From assembly GCF_025264665.1 (NCBI RefSeq), contig NZ_CP073697.1, positions 1,736,001 to 1,800,000 of the forward strand: a stretch of DNA of 64,000 bases. Direction: 5' to 3'. The first letter of the stretch is position 1. Each line of letters opens with the position of its first letter. Of this stretch, positions 27,391-36,363 are shown piece after piece. Under the pieces are notes generated by a model. That model saw nothing but the letters and a program-made list of their open reading frames with translations, made no database searches and was not told the DNA's origin. Both the position numbers and the translations under genes were made by a program. The stretch comes from Edaphobacter flagellatus. Lineage in GTDB: Bacteria; Acidobacteriota; Terriglobia; Terriglobales; Acidobacteriaceae.

Positions 27391-27590
27391 TTGCATCGCT
27401 CGGACACCGCTTCGGGCCTTAGCCGCCGCCCCGCGGACTCTGCGCGTTCTGCTTTTTCGGCTTTCAGGAAATCTTTCGGCCAAAAGTAAAACGCAGAAAC
27501 ATTTCCTGAACCTTCCGAAAATGCACTTGCTTCCCTTGGGAGGCGGGTCCCTCGCATCGCTTCGCGTGGTGTGTCCCGAGCGACTTCAGA
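27391..27590 (+). promoter_or_regulatory. Structured leader element, copy A (before orphan methyltransferase)
   Basis: This 200-base noncoding stretch aligns with 38901-39120 before ssb. Shared blocks include tcgctcgg, tttcggctttcag, the (g/a)aaatcttt arm, gaaccttcc, cttggga, tcgcttcgcg and gtgtcccgag. It holds a 10-bp dyad TTCAGGAAAT/ATTTCCTGAA (27463-27501) and a second stem CTTGGGA/TCCCGAG enclosing tcgcttcgcg. Together with 27292-27390 this fills the gap between the 147-residue gene and the methyltransferase. Confidence 0.7.
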
Positions 27591-27616
27591 GACGAGGGAC
27601 CAAAGGAGATTCAGAG

Positions 27617-28342
27617 ATGGCAACCACAGCGATACACAGCGAGCAGCAGACCAGCTTCACCAATCAAATTCACCACGGCGACTGCATCGAGATCCTGAAG
27701 CAGATGCCGCCAAACAGCGTCGACTTCATCTTGACCGATCCGCCTTATCTCGTGAACTACCGCGATCGCACAGGACGCACCATTCACAACGACGTCGACG
27801 ACGGCTGGCTCAAGCCTGCGATGTCCGAAGCCTACCGTGTCCTCAAGCAGGACCGCGTGGCAGTGATGTTTTACGGCTGGACGAAGATCGATGCATTCTT
27901 CGCAGCGTGGCGCAGCGCAGGATTTCAGCCGGTCGGTCACATCGTATTTCGCAAGAGCTACAGTTCGAAGAGCCGGTTCCTCCGCTATCAGCACGAGCAG
28001 GCATTCCTGTTGGCCAAAGGCAAACCTCCGCTACCGAAACAGCCGCTCGGCGATGTGATGGATATGCCCTATAGCGGCAACAAGCTGCATCCTACGCAGA
28101 AGCCAATACCTGCACTGGTATCGCTCATTCGTAGTTTCTCCCTCCGGGGAGAGACCATACTTGATCCCTTCTCAGGAAGTGGGAGCACCTGCGCAGCTGC
28201 AATCCTCGTGGGCCGCAGATATATCGGCATGGAGATGGATGACACGTACTTTCATCTCTCCACCGAACGGCTGCAAAGAGTTCACCAGAGAGTCGCCGCC
28301 AGGCGGCTCTCGAAGCTTTCAGGGCATTCCCGCCATGCGTGA
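27617..28342 (+). CDS. Orphan DNA (N6-adenine or N4-cytosine) methyltransferase
   Basis: The 241-residue enzyme has the catalytic motif DPPY (LTDPPYLVNYRD, about residue 40) ahead of the S-adenosylmethionine loop DPFSGSGSTCAAA (about residue 183). That order is the beta class. HPTQKPIPALVSLI is the usual block before the SAM loop. No restriction endonuclease is nearby, so it is likely to protect the incoming element or mark DNA. AAGGAG at 27603 supports ATG 27617. The frame is open 118 codons further upstream, across the leader element, and I reject that part. Confidence 0.9.
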   Translation: MATTAIHSEQQTSFTNQIHHGDCIEILKQMPPNSVDFILTDPPYLVNYRDRTGRTIHNDVDDGWLKPAMSEAYRVLKQDRVAVMFYGWTKIDAFFAAWRSAGFQPVGHIVFRKSYSSKSRFLRYQHEQAFLLAKGKPPLPKQPLGDVMDMPYSGNKLHPTQKPIPALVSLIRSFSLRGETILDPFSGSGSTCAAAILVGRRYIGMEMDDTYFHLSTERLQRVHQRVAARRLSKLSGHSRHA

Positions 28343-28549
28343 GATGTTGCTCGCGTGTCCGCCGTGCCTCAAGGCGAACACTTCTCTGAAGCCGTGTTTA
28401 CTCTTGCCTTGACCCACGGCGGTCCCGCGGGTTCTTTGCTGATCATGGTGGGAATGCCATGCTCTGCGCCTGCACGGCGCGGATTCCTACATGCTCTGTG
28501 ACGGTGCCAAACGCACCTCCGATGCCCCTCGGGGATTATTGTCCTGAAT

Positions 28550-28579
28550 GGAATAATGCGTCGAAAAAGGTAATAATCG
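28550..28579 (+). repeat. 30-bp perfect repeat, copy 2 (upstream of the secretion operon)
   Basis: It starts GGAATAATGCG and ends GGTAATAATCG, an exact match in inverted orientation to 26722-26751. It lies 85 bases before the VirB2 start. The rest of the 28343-28663 gap holds no gene I can support. Confidence 0.85.
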
Positions 28580-28663
28580 ACCGCCTCATTCTCGCCTACC
28601 TTCGCTCCAGAACGTTGCAGCCGGGAGTATCCACTCGCCGGAAAACGCACACGAAAGGAGCGT

Positions 28664-28990
28664 ATGAAGATCCCTATTTCAATTCGATTCTCCTGTTTTC
28701 AGCGATGGAAGACACATGCTCGGAGACTTGCAATTCCATCCCTAATCTTCCTCGCAGCCCTGCCGGTCTATGCCCAAACTGGCAGCGATCCGTGGGAGAA
28801 CGCAGTGAATGTCCTCAAAACCGCCTTCACCGGCACGATCGCCACCGGCCTCTCGCTGGTCGCAATTGTCGTCGGTGGACTCATGTTCGCTTATGGCGAG
28901 GGGCAGTCGAAAAAGATGCTCGCTGGCATCGTCTTCGGGGTTGGCATGGCCATAGGCGCAGTCAACTTCATGGCCTGGCTCTTTCCGTAA
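28664..28990 (+). CDS. virB2: VirB2/TrbC-type pilin subunit
   Basis: The 108-residue preprotein has a long signal peptide (AIPSLIFLAALPVYAQTGSD) and then two hydrophobic helices (IATGLSLVAIVVGGLMFAYG and MLAGIVFGVGMAIGAVNFMA) separated by a short basic loop. This is the major pilin layout of P-type secretion systems. It is the first gene of the transfer operon and follows the 30-bp repeat. AAAGGAG precedes ATG 28664. Confidence 0.88.
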   Translation: MKIPISIRFSCFQRWKTHARRLAIPSLIFLAALPVYAQTGSDPWENAVNVLKTAFTGTIATGLSLVAIVVGGLMFAYGEGQSKKMLAGIVFGVGMAIGAVNFMAWLFP

Positions 28991-29006
28991 GAAAGGAGGT
29001 GATCCT

Positions 29007-29321
29007 TTGTCTCGGTCAGCGGAACGTCGTACCAATCAAGTCTTCAAGGCCATGAACCGGCCGCTGACTGTCCTGGGAGCAGAGCGACGGTTGTTCTTCG
29101 TCGCTCTGATCTCGGGAGGAGCCATCTTCTCCCTCTTGCATTCACTGCTCGGTGGAATCGGCCTGTTCATCATGGGCGTGATTGCTGCCCGCATCGCTAC
29201 GAAGCACGACGTGGAGATTCTGCGTGTGCTCTTCAACAGCAGCAAGTTCCGCCGCCGCTACGACCCCATGAAAGATGAGGAAACACACATACGCATCGCG
29301 AGGCGCCATGCACAAGGTTGA
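29007..29321 (+). CDS. virB3: VirB3/TrbD inner-membrane protein
   Basis: The 104-residue protein begins at TTG 29007, supported by AAAGGAGG at 28991-28998. It has the VirB3 pattern: a short basic N-terminus (RRTNQVFKAMNRPLTVLGAE) and a hydrophobic hairpin (FFVALISGGAIFSLLHSLLG, GLFIMGVIAARIA). The tail holds HDVEILRVLFNS. It works with the VirB4 ATPase at the inner membrane. It overlaps the VirB4 gene by 14 bases if VirB4 starts at 29308. Confidence 0.85.
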   Translation: MSRSAERRTNQVFKAMNRPLTVLGAERRLFFVALISGGAIFSLLHSLLGGIGLFIMGVIAARIATKHDVEILRVLFNSSKFRRRYDPMKDEETHIRIARRHAQG

Positions 29322-31770
29322 GCACATTACGAAGGACTGGAAGGAAGCGGGCTCCTTCGCCGCACAGATGAACCTGTACGGCTTCTGGGACGAGCACTGC
29401 TTCCTCACCAAGTCAGGCGATCTTGGCAGCGTCCTCAGGATCGGTGGCATCGATTACGAGAGCCTCGATCATGCCGGGCTTGACTACGCGATCAAGCGCC
29501 TCGAAGCCGCTTTCCGCTCGCTCGATGATAGGTGCCGCCTCTATCAGATTCTGTTCAAGCGCAATCACCCGCACATCCCCCACGAGGAATATGAGAACCC
29601 GCTGGTGCGGGCAGCCGTGGAGCAGCGTGCAGCTTTCCTCGAGTCTAAGTCCGACCAACTCTACAGCATCGAGATCTTCTGGGTGGTCATGGTGGATGGG
29701 AGCTACCAGAAGACCGGCCTGCTCCATGCTCTGTCGCAGTTGCCGAAGAGCCCACGCGCGTCGCTGCGCGACCTACGCGCGTTGTTCTCCGGTAATAAAG
29801 AGCGCTCTCTGCTCTACGAGCAGATCGAGCGCGACCGCCTGCGGTTGCAGCAGAAGGTGAACAGTTTGAGTGGACAGCTAAACGACCTGATGACGGTCGG
29901 GCTGCCAGGGGCGGAGGAGACGTTTCGTATACTGCGCCGTCTCGTAAATCTCCGCCCCGCGAAGATCGATAACGCTCCGCTCTGCAATGCGCGTCGTCTC
30001 GATTGGCAGGTCTGCGATTCGGAGTTGGAGGCTCATCGCGGCTATCTGCGCCTCGATGACGACTACCTCCGCGTCCTCACCCTGAAAGAACTTCCCAGCG
30101 AAACGCGCCCCCTGCTGTTGCAGGGGTTGTTCGATATTCCTGCAAACTTCCATGTCGTTACCGAGTGGCATCCAGTCCCGAACGAAAAGGCGCGGAAGGA
30201 GATCGCATCCCGTCGCCGTCACTATCACAACTCGAAGACCAGCTTCGTCTCCAACCTTCAGGACCGGGACAATACCGGCAATCAGGACAACCTCGTCGAT
30301 GATTCGAAAGCCGCTGCGGTTGCGGAATTGGGAAATGCGCTCACTGCAATGGGCATGGAAGGAAAATCCTTCGGTGAGTTCACGCTGTCGGTCATCATCT
30401 ACGACAAAGACCGCATCAAGGTTGAACACGCAGTTGCCGAATTCCAGAAACTCTTCACGCAGCACGATGGGCTTCTTTATGAGGAACGCTACAACCTTCT
30501 CAATGCGTTCTTCGCGACGATTCCCGGTAACAAGCAGTTCAACCTTCGCAAGCAATGGGCTCTGAACGCGAACTATGCCGATCTTTCCTTTCTGTTCACG
30601 GTCGACCCAGGCTCCCGATGGAACCACCAGCTCGATCAGGAATACCTGGCTGTCCTTGAGTCCACACACGGAACGCCCTACTACCTGAACCTGCACTGGG
30701 GCGATGTGCCGAATGCCTTCATCCTTGGAGCGATCGGCAGCGGCAAGTCATTCACGACAAACTTCATCGTGCAGTCTGCGCAGAAATACAACCCGCTGAC
30801 CTTCATCTTCGACCTCGGGGCCAGTTACCAGATGCTGACGCAGTCCTTCGGCGGGAGTTATCTCAACGTCGGGTTGAAGGACCCAGGCTTCAGTATCAAT
30901 CCGTTCTCGTTGGAACCCACATATGAGAACCAGAACTTTCTCTATCTGTTTCTACGCGTGCTCATCGAGGCTGGCGGACGCTATGAGCTGACGCCAGAGG
31001 ATGAGAAGGCACTCTTCGCCGGCATCGAGCGTGTGTACAAGCTGCCGCGTGAGATCCGGACGCTCACCAACTTTGCTTCTATCGTCGGACCGCTCGGTGA
31101 GCGTCTGCATCGCTGGCTGCAATCGGGTCAGTTCGGCTACCTGTTCGACAACGTGGAGGATACGCTCGCTTTCTCCCGTTTCCAGACCTTTAACTTCGAT
31201 GGCTGGGACAAATACCCGGACGTGCTGGAGCCGATGCTGTTCTATCTGTTGCAGCGCGCGGCGTCAGAGATCGAGAAGAAGCAGAACATCGCTACCTTCA
31301 AGCTCTTCGTCATCGACGAGGCATGGATCTTCTTCAAGCGGCAGATCATCCACGACTGGGTTATACGAGCCGAGAAGACGTGGCGGAAGCTGAACGCCGC
31401 CATGATCCTGACCACGCAATCGATGATCGAGCTGGTCAACAACAACCTGCTGCAACTGGTGAACGAGTCGTGCCCCAGCCGTATCTTCCTTGCAAATCCG
31501 GGCATCGACCGCAAGCTCTATGCCGAAGCCTTCCAGTTGAACGACACAGATCTCGAACTGCTCGAATCGCTCGTCCCCAAACGCGACTTGTTATTCAAGC
31601 AGCCGCAGTATGCGAAGAAGCTTCAGCTTTCGGTTGACCCGCTGAGCTACTGGATGGCGACCAATACGCCCCGCGACAACGTGCGCAAGCAGGAATACTT
31701 CGCCCGATATGGGCCGGAGCAGGGGCTTCTGCGTCTGGTCCAGGACTTTCCCAACCCACTCAACCGCTAA
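29308..31770 (+). CDS. virB4: VirB4/TrbE secretion ATPase
   Basis: The protein has about 820 residues. The Walker A loop GAIGSGKSFTTNF is near residue 475, and a Walker B segment FKLFVIDEAWIFF follows some 195 residues later, then TTQSMIEL. VirB4 powers pilus assembly and is the signature ATPase of conjugative secretion. The start could be ATG 29308 or ATG 29275, eleven codons earlier. I prefer 29308 because it gives the usual short overlap with VirB3. Confidence 0.93.
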   Translation: MHKVEHITKDWKEAGSFAAQMNLYGFWDEHCFLTKSGDLGSVLRIGGIDYESLDHAGLDYAIKRLEAAFRSLDDRCRLYQILFKRNHPHIPHEEYENPLVRAAVEQRAAFLESKSDQLYSIEIFWVVMVDGSYQKTGLLHALSQLPKSPRASLRDLRALFSGNKERSLLYEQIERDRLRLQQKVNSLSGQLNDLMTVGLPGAEETFRILRRLVNLRPAKIDNAPLCNARRLDWQVCDSELEAHRGYLRLDDDYLRVLTLKELPSETRPLLLQGLFDIPANFHVVTEWHPVPNEKARKEIASRRRHYHNSKTSFVSNLQDRDNTGNQDNLVDDSKAAAVAELGNALTAMGMEGKSFGEFTLSVIIYDKDRIKVEHAVAEFQKLFTQHDGLLYEERYNLLNAFFATIPGNKQFNLRKQWALNANYADLSFLFTVDPGSRWNHQLDQEYLAVLESTHGTPYYLNLHWGDVPNAFILGAIGSGKSFTTNFIVQSAQKYNPLTFIFDLGASYQMLTQSFGGSYLNVGLKDPGFSINPFSLEPTYENQNFLYLFLRVLIEAGGRYELTPEDEKALFAGIERVYKLPREIRTLTNFASIVGPLGERLHRWLQSGQFGYLFDNVEDTLAFSRFQTFNFDGWDKYPDVLEPMLFYLLQRAASEIEKKQNIATFKLFVIDEAWIFFKRQIIHDWVIRAEKTWRKLNAAMILTTQSMIELVNNNLLQLVNESCPSRIFLANPGIDRKLYAEAFQLNDTDLELLESLVPKRDLLFKQPQYAKKLQLSVDPLSYWMATNTPRDNVRKQEYFARYGPEQGLLRLVQDFPNPLNR

Positions 31771-31779
31771 AGGAGCCTT

Positions 31780-32532
31780 ATGTCTCGTTCGCCTGTCATC
31801 CCGATCCTACTTGGCCTGGCCGCTACTGTTGCCCACGGCCAACAGTCCGCCCGCATCGTGAAGTACCACGCCAACGACATCGTCAATGTGCGCGCAAAGA
31901 TGGGCTACACAACGCTGATCGAGCTGCCATCGACCGAGAAGATCATGCAGGTCGCTACCGGCGATAAGGACTACTGGATTATCGATACGGTCGGCAACTA
32001 CTGCTTCCTGCATCCGGCCAAGGAGGGCATCCACTCCAACCTCAACCTCATTACCGACCACGGCAGCGTGTATTCCTTCACGCTTGATGACGTTGAGACC
32101 GGCGATCCTGACCTGAAGGTCGTAATTGAGCCATCCGACCCGTCTTCTCTCGCCACCGCGAACGGCGCGCGGCAGTTCGTTCCCGCCGCCGAACTAGACA
32201 CCGCCCGTGCAGCCGCGCAACTTGCGCAAAGACAGGCCGCAACCGCCGTAGAAGCGTTCCGCGCCGACTATCCCACCCAGGCGCTGAAGTTCGACTACAG
32301 CTATCACAACGAATCACCATTCGATGTCTCGGCCATCTATCACGACGACAAGTTCACCTACATCAAGTCCTCGGCTGCAGAGAAGTTTTCTGTCTATGAG
32401 CTGAAGGATGGAAAGCCCGACCTCATCACCTTCCAGTTGAAGAACGGCACCTACATCCTGCCCACGATGGTCGATAAGGGCTATCTCGAAATCGGCAAGC
32501 ACAGGCTCGACTTCGAGCGGAAAGCGAAGTAG
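31780..32532 (+). CDS. virB9: VirB9/TrbG outer-membrane-complex protein
   Basis: The 250-residue protein has a signal peptide ending near ATVAHGQQ. The N-terminal half has the VirB9 beta pattern (IVNVRAKMGYTTLIELPSTE, WIIDTVGNYCFLHPA). A helical Ala/Gln linker leads to a C-terminal beta domain (FDYSYHNESPFDVSAIYHDD, PDLITFQLKNGTYILPTMVD). It forms the outer ring with VirB7 and VirB10. It starts 9 bases after VirB4. Confidence 0.88.
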   Translation: MSRSPVIPILLGLAATVAHGQQSARIVKYHANDIVNVRAKMGYTTLIELPSTEKIMQVATGDKDYWIIDTVGNYCFLHPAKEGIHSNLNLITDHGSVYSFTLDDVETGDPDLKVVIEPSDPSSLATANGARQFVPAAELDTARAAAQLAQRQAATAVEAFRADYPTQALKFDYSYHNESPFDVSAIYHDDKFTYIKSSAAEKFSVYELKDGKPDLITFQLKNGTYILPTMVDKGYLEIGKHRLDFERKAK

Positions 32533-32540
32533 GTGCGCCG

Positions 32541-33779
32541 ATGGCAGACGAGAAACTTGCTCCAGAAGTGCAATCTCACGAGGATCCGCCGACCGCGCAG
32601 GTCCCAAACGCGCAGTTGCGGGACAAGCGCAAGCTGCCTGAGGGCGTCGTTCCGAAGCAAGCGCAGGGCTATGTGGTCGCCGGGCTTGCGGTGCTGATCC
32701 TGATGGCCGTTATGTTCTCGAAGAACCGTCCACAGCCGGCAGAAAAGACTGCGCCGGCGGCCTCGTCCACTCTCTCCACAGACGCAAACCAGCGGAAGAT
32801 TCAGGAACTTGAACAGGATCTGAGCGCCCAGCAACGACAGGCCGCCGCGCAACGCGCGAGCGCTTCCACACCGCCCACTGGTACCACACCGACGATGAAT
32901 TCTGCGCAGCTTGGCGTTCCGGCTCCTGCTTCGCCGTTGCCTCCGCCTGTGGCTGCTCAGGCTTCTGAGCCACCACGAGACCCCATCGCGGATGCAGAAA
33001 AGGAGATGGCCTTCAAAGCGCGCTTCGCTTCGAACCTAGTTGGTTCGCATGACGGCGCCGCGCGCTCTTCAGGCGTTGATGCGGCTCGCTCTGCCAGCTT
33101 GCCGCCGGCTCCTGCTCCGCAGAATGCCTCCACACCTTCTTCCACAAACAACAAACGTCCACTCGAGGTAAACGTCAATTCTGCCCACGGTCAGCCTTTC
33201 GTCGTCTTCGAGGGCACGACCATCGACACGGTGCTGGTCAACCGGCTCGATGGGGAGTTCTCCGGTCCGGTGAAAGTGATGGTCACGAACCCCGTCTACA
33301 GTCAGGACCGCCAGCACATGCTCGTTCCCGAGGGCACTTTCATCCTCGGCGATGTTCAGAAGGTCTCAAGCCTCGGCCAGAAGCGTCTCGCCGTGACCTT
33401 CCATCGCATGCTGATGCCCGATGGCTACTCCGTCGATCTCGACCAGTTCCACGGTCTCGATCAGGCCGGAGCCACCGGCATCAAGGACAAGGTCAACAAC
33501 CATTACATGGAGATCTTCGGCGCCAGCATTGCCCTCGGTGTGATCTCCGGTGCAGCAGAAGCCAGCAACGCCAATCAGGGATACAACCAGTCGGGGTCGG
33601 AAGCGTACAAGGCCGGCATCGCTTCGAACCTCTCTCAGTCCGGAGCAAACGTTCTCGACCGCTTCATCAATATCCCGCCTACCATCACGATCCGTGAGGG
33701 CCACCGGATCAAGGTCTACATCACCCAGGACATGCTCCTGCCCGGATACGAAAACCACGACATGTCGGAGGTGTTCTGA
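32541..33779 (+). CDS. virB10: VirB10/TrbI scaffold protein
   Basis: The 412-residue protein has a cytoplasmic N-terminus, one membrane helix at about residues 43-62 (GYVVAGLAVLILMAVMF), a long Pro/Ala/Gln-rich linker to about residue 210 and then the TrbI domain. Signature pieces are FEGTTIDTVLVNRLDGEFSG, HMLVPEGTFILGD and GHRIKVYITQDMLLPGY. It bridges the inner and outer membranes. Its stop overlaps the start of a small lipoprotein gene by one base. Confidence 0.92.
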   Translation: MADEKLAPEVQSHEDPPTAQVPNAQLRDKRKLPEGVVPKQAQGYVVAGLAVLILMAVMFSKNRPQPAEKTAPAASSTLSTDANQRKIQELEQDLSAQQRQAAAQRASASTPPTGTTPTMNSAQLGVPAPASPLPPPVAAQASEPPRDPIADAEKEMAFKARFASNLVGSHDGAARSSGVDAARSASLPPAPAPQNASTPSSTNNKRPLEVNVNSAHGQPFVVFEGTTIDTVLVNRLDGEFSGPVKVMVTNPVYSQDRQHMLVPEGTFILGDVQKVSSLGQKRLAVTFHRMLMPDGYSVDLDQFHGLDQAGATGIKDKVNNHYMEIFGASIALGVISGAAEASNANQGYNQSGSEAYKAGIASNLSQSGANVLDRFINIPPTITIREGHRIKVYITQDMLLPGYENHDMSEVF

Positions 33780-33985
33780 TGCGCTCCCCGCTCGTTTCAC
33801 TCGCTGCCTGTCTGCTCGTGCTTGGCTGCGCCTCGCCCTCGCGACCCGGCAAGCCTTCGCCTTGCGGCGCCCGGCTGCCGTCCGCAGCTCCTTGCTCGAA
33901 GGGATGCGGATGCAGGCAGCATCGCCATCCGCAGCGTCCCGTTCCACCATCTCAACCTGTCTTTCCGCCCAACGCCATGGTGTAA
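33779..33985 (+). CDS. Small lipoprotein, VirB7-like
   Basis: The 68-residue protein starts inside the VirB10 stop codon (TGATG) and has a lipobox, VSLAACLLVLGC. The mature part is short, proline- and cysteine-rich, with no domain. VirB7 lipoproteins of similar size stabilise VirB9 in the outer-membrane complex. Only size, position and lipobox support this, and the C-terminal sequence could partly be noise. Confidence 0.55.
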   Translation: MRSPLVSLAACLLVLGCASPSRPGKPSPCGARLPSAAPCSKGCGCRQHRHPQRPVPPSQPVFPPNAMV

Positions 33986-34013
33986 CACCCTGGCCCAACA
34001 AAAGGAGTCTTCC

Positions 34014-34853
34014 ATGAAGTCCCGCATCTTCACTTTTGTCCCCGTTCTTGCCTCTCTGTGCGCGCCTCTGGCGCATGCTCAGTTTGGCTCCGGCATTGTC
34101 TATGACCCGACGCAGTCCGCCCACGCCATCCAGCAGATTCAGCAGGCCTCGCAGCTCTACACGACTGCGGTGGCAACCCGCAATCAGATCGTCAGCATGT
34201 ACAACCTCGCCTACCAGATGTCGCAGATGCCGCAGAACCTTGCCGCAAGGTACAAGGCGGACTGGGCGCAGTGGACGAGTCTCCAGTCGACACCGAACAC
34301 CTACGGCAACACCTCCGCTTTGGTGAACGCACTCAACTTCGGCGCGCTCACCCAGGCGCAGCAGGGATACAACGGCGCCTACGTTCAGCCGCAGACTTAC
34401 CCTTCGGGCAGCTACTCGTCCCTCGGCACCCGCACTCAGGCCATCGTTGCCAATCAGTACGCCACCTCGGAGATAGCGCAAAGCACCACCACCAATGCGC
34501 TGGCCACGCTAGGCACCATTCGTTCTGATTCGCAGTCGTTTGCGCAGAAGCTCGCCAACCTCGAATCGGACACCTTCTCGAACGATCCATCCGAGCAGAC
34601 AGAGAACGCTCTGCTCGGCAAGATCAACTCCGCTACGCTACTGCAGATCCACTCCCAGGAAAATACCAACCAGCTTCTCGCAGCTTCCGTGCAACAGCAG
34701 TTGCTAGCGCAGAAGCAGCAGATCGACGCGCAGAACCGCGCCATCAACAACGCCATTTATTTCCAGCAGAACTTCCCCAATGTCATGCAGCTGACCACCG
34801 GAGGCATGACCCAGTCCATCCAGTCCATCTCTCTCAGCCCGAACGCGAGGTAG
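34014..34853 (+). CDS. VirB5/TrbJ-type minor pilus protein
   Basis: The 279-residue protein has a signal peptide (FTFVPVLASLCAPLAHAQ) and a long helical body rich in Gln, Ala and Asn (AIQQIQQASQLYTTAVATRN, LQIHSQENTNQLLAASVQQQ). This is the TrbJ pattern of P-type systems, whose members sit at the pilus tip. AAAGGAG precedes ATG 34014. The open frame reaches 64 codons further upstream over the lipoprotein gene and I reject that extension. Confidence 0.85.
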   Translation: MKSRIFTFVPVLASLCAPLAHAQFGSGIVYDPTQSAHAIQQIQQASQLYTTAVATRNQIVSMYNLAYQMSQMPQNLAARYKADWAQWTSLQSTPNTYGNTSALVNALNFGALTQAQQGYNGAYVQPQTYPSGSYSSLGTRTQAIVANQYATSEIAQSTTTNALATLGTIRSDSQSFAQKLANLESDTFSNDPSEQTENALLGKINSATLLQIHSQENTNQLLAASVQQQLLAQKQQIDAQNRAINNAIYFQQNFPNVMQLTTGGMTQSIQSISLSPNAR

Positions 34854-34856
34854 CTC

Positions 34857-35678
34857 ATGGGACAGAACTATCTCACCTTCCTTTCGCAGGCCATCAACGA
34901 GCTGCTGTCGGCGCACAGCGCCGCATTGCAGGCGACGGGGCGCGATATCTTTCGCGGACTTGCGACGATCCTGGTCGTCTGGTTCGGCGTGAAGGCAGCC
35001 CTGTCTGCTTCGCAGGGACATGGCGGCTTTCACTTCGCCAAATTCGCCGACCTGATTCTGATGATCGCCTTCGGCCTCGGCATGCTCACGTATTACTCGA
35101 CGCCGATCCCTGGCACGAGCTACAGCTTCTCCGACCTCATCACCAAAGAGGCTATCCAGATCTCCGCGCAGATCCAGACCGACAATGCGCAGGACATCGT
35201 CGACTCCATCACCTCCGCCGAGCAGCAACTCGGTACACCTCCGGGTCTCTTCAGCCCGCAGGAAGACCTCGCCTGGCTTATCGCAGAGATAGCTCTCGCC
35301 ATCATGCAGGCGTTCGTCTTCGCAGTTATCGCTTACGGCTATGTGGCCACTGCCGTCTGCGTACTCGTGGGTCCGATCTTCATACCCTGGTTCATCGTGC
35401 CCAAGATGGACTGGCTCTTCTGGGGCTGGCTCAAAGCCTTTATCGGCTTCAGCTTCTATCAGGTTGTAGCAAGCGCCTTCATCTTCGTCTTCTCGAAGGT
35501 CATCATCGGTATGTTTCACGTCATCGGAACACTCGACCTCACGAACATCGTGACGCTGCTTCCCGCGCTGCTGACACTGGCCTTCGTCTGTGTCTACGGC
35601 CTGCACAAGATTCCTGAACTCACAGGCTCCATCCTCGGCGGCCGAGCCGGGACGTGGGTCGACCTCAATAAGGATTGA
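34857..35678 (+). CDS. VirB6/TrbL polytopic inner-membrane protein
   Basis: The 273-residue protein has about six hydrophobic segments (for example FADLILMIAFGLGMLTYY, IAEIALAIMQAFVFAVIAYG, AVCVLVGPIFIPWFIVP, LLPALLTLAFVCVYGL). The central WGWLKAFIGFSFYQ resembles the TrbL/VirB6 core. It forms part of the inner-membrane channel. It starts 3 bases after the VirB5-like gene, and the VirB8 gene follows 5 bases after its stop. Confidence 0.88.
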   Translation: MGQNYLTFLSQAINELLSAHSAALQATGRDIFRGLATILVVWFGVKAALSASQGHGGFHFAKFADLILMIAFGLGMLTYYSTPIPGTSYSFSDLITKEAIQISAQIQTDNAQDIVDSITSAEQQLGTPPGLFSPQEDLAWLIAEIALAIMQAFVFAVIAYGYVATAVCVLVGPIFIPWFIVPKMDWLFWGWLKAFIGFSFYQVVASAFIFVFSKVIIGMFHVIGTLDLTNIVTLLPALLTLAFVCVYGLHKIPELTGSILGGRAGTWVDLNKD

Positions 35679-35683
35679 TCGCC

Positions 35684-36361
35684 ATGGCAAAGACTCCTTA
35701 CTCCACGACTGAAGCAGGGCACAAGTTCTTGGAACTCTATGCCGAGCCTGTCATCACCAACAGCTATCTCAAGGTTGCGCTGCTCGTGCTCTCTGTCGTT
35801 GCGCTTGGCTGTCTGGCGCTCCTCTATCGCGCGCAAGTAGCTGCCTCTCATTTGAAGCCGCTTGTCATCGCTGTCTCCGACCTCGGACGCGGCCAGGTGA
35901 TGAACTACGACGACTTCTCGAAGGTCCCGGTCGAGCGCGTCAGCAAATACTACCTTGCGCGGTGGACCACACTCTATTACGGACGAAACCACGCAACGTT
36001 GCAGAGAGATTTTTCGCAGTCGCTGAGCTTTCTTTCCGATCCTTTGCAGTCCGCAACCCTGGCAAAGATCAACCAGCAAAAGACACTCGACACTTTTCTG
36101 CTCGACCCCAGCGCCGCGAACGTCGACATTGAGATCAAGGCGGTGGTGCTCGACGACACGCGGCTGGTGCCCTACCGCGCCCACATTGAGTTCGAGAAGG
36201 TTTTCTATTCTCCCGGCGATCAACAGGAACAGCGTCGCGAACGATGGATTGCAAATGTCATCTACGCCTTCCGCGACGAAGTGCCCAACGCGATGCTTCT
36301 CACTAACCCGCTGGGTGTCGTCATCAGCTACGTCCACGAAGACCAGGCATTCGGGAACTGA
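35684..36361 (+). CDS. virB8: VirB8/TrbF inner-membrane assembly factor
   Basis: The 225-residue protein has a cytoplasmic N-terminus with KFLELYAEPVITNSYLK, one membrane helix (VALLVLSVVALGCLALLY) and a periplasmic NTF2-like domain (VNVD/IEIKAVVLDDTRLVPY, ERWIANVIYAFRDE). VirB8 nucleates the secretion complex. ATG 35684 is chosen over the TTG three codons earlier. It closes the structural part of the operon. Confidence 0.87.
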   Translation: MAKTPYSTTEAGHKFLELYAEPVITNSYLKVALLVLSVVALGCLALLYRAQVAASHLKPLVIAVSDLGRGQVMNYDDFSKVPVERVSKYYLARWTTLYYGRNHATLQRDFSQSLSFLSDPLQSATLAKINQQKTLDTFLLDPSAANVDIEIKAVVLDDTRLVPYRAHIEFEKVFYSPGDQQEQRRERWIANVIYAFRDEVPNAMLLTNPLGVVISYVHEDQAFGN

Positions 36362-36363
36362 CC

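Noticed and set aside
28459..29055. Open frame whose translation shares WNNASKKVII with a frame near 26714 on the other strand
   Set aside because: The shared peptide is just the translated 30-bp DNA repeat. The frame overlaps virB2 and virB3 and has no domain.
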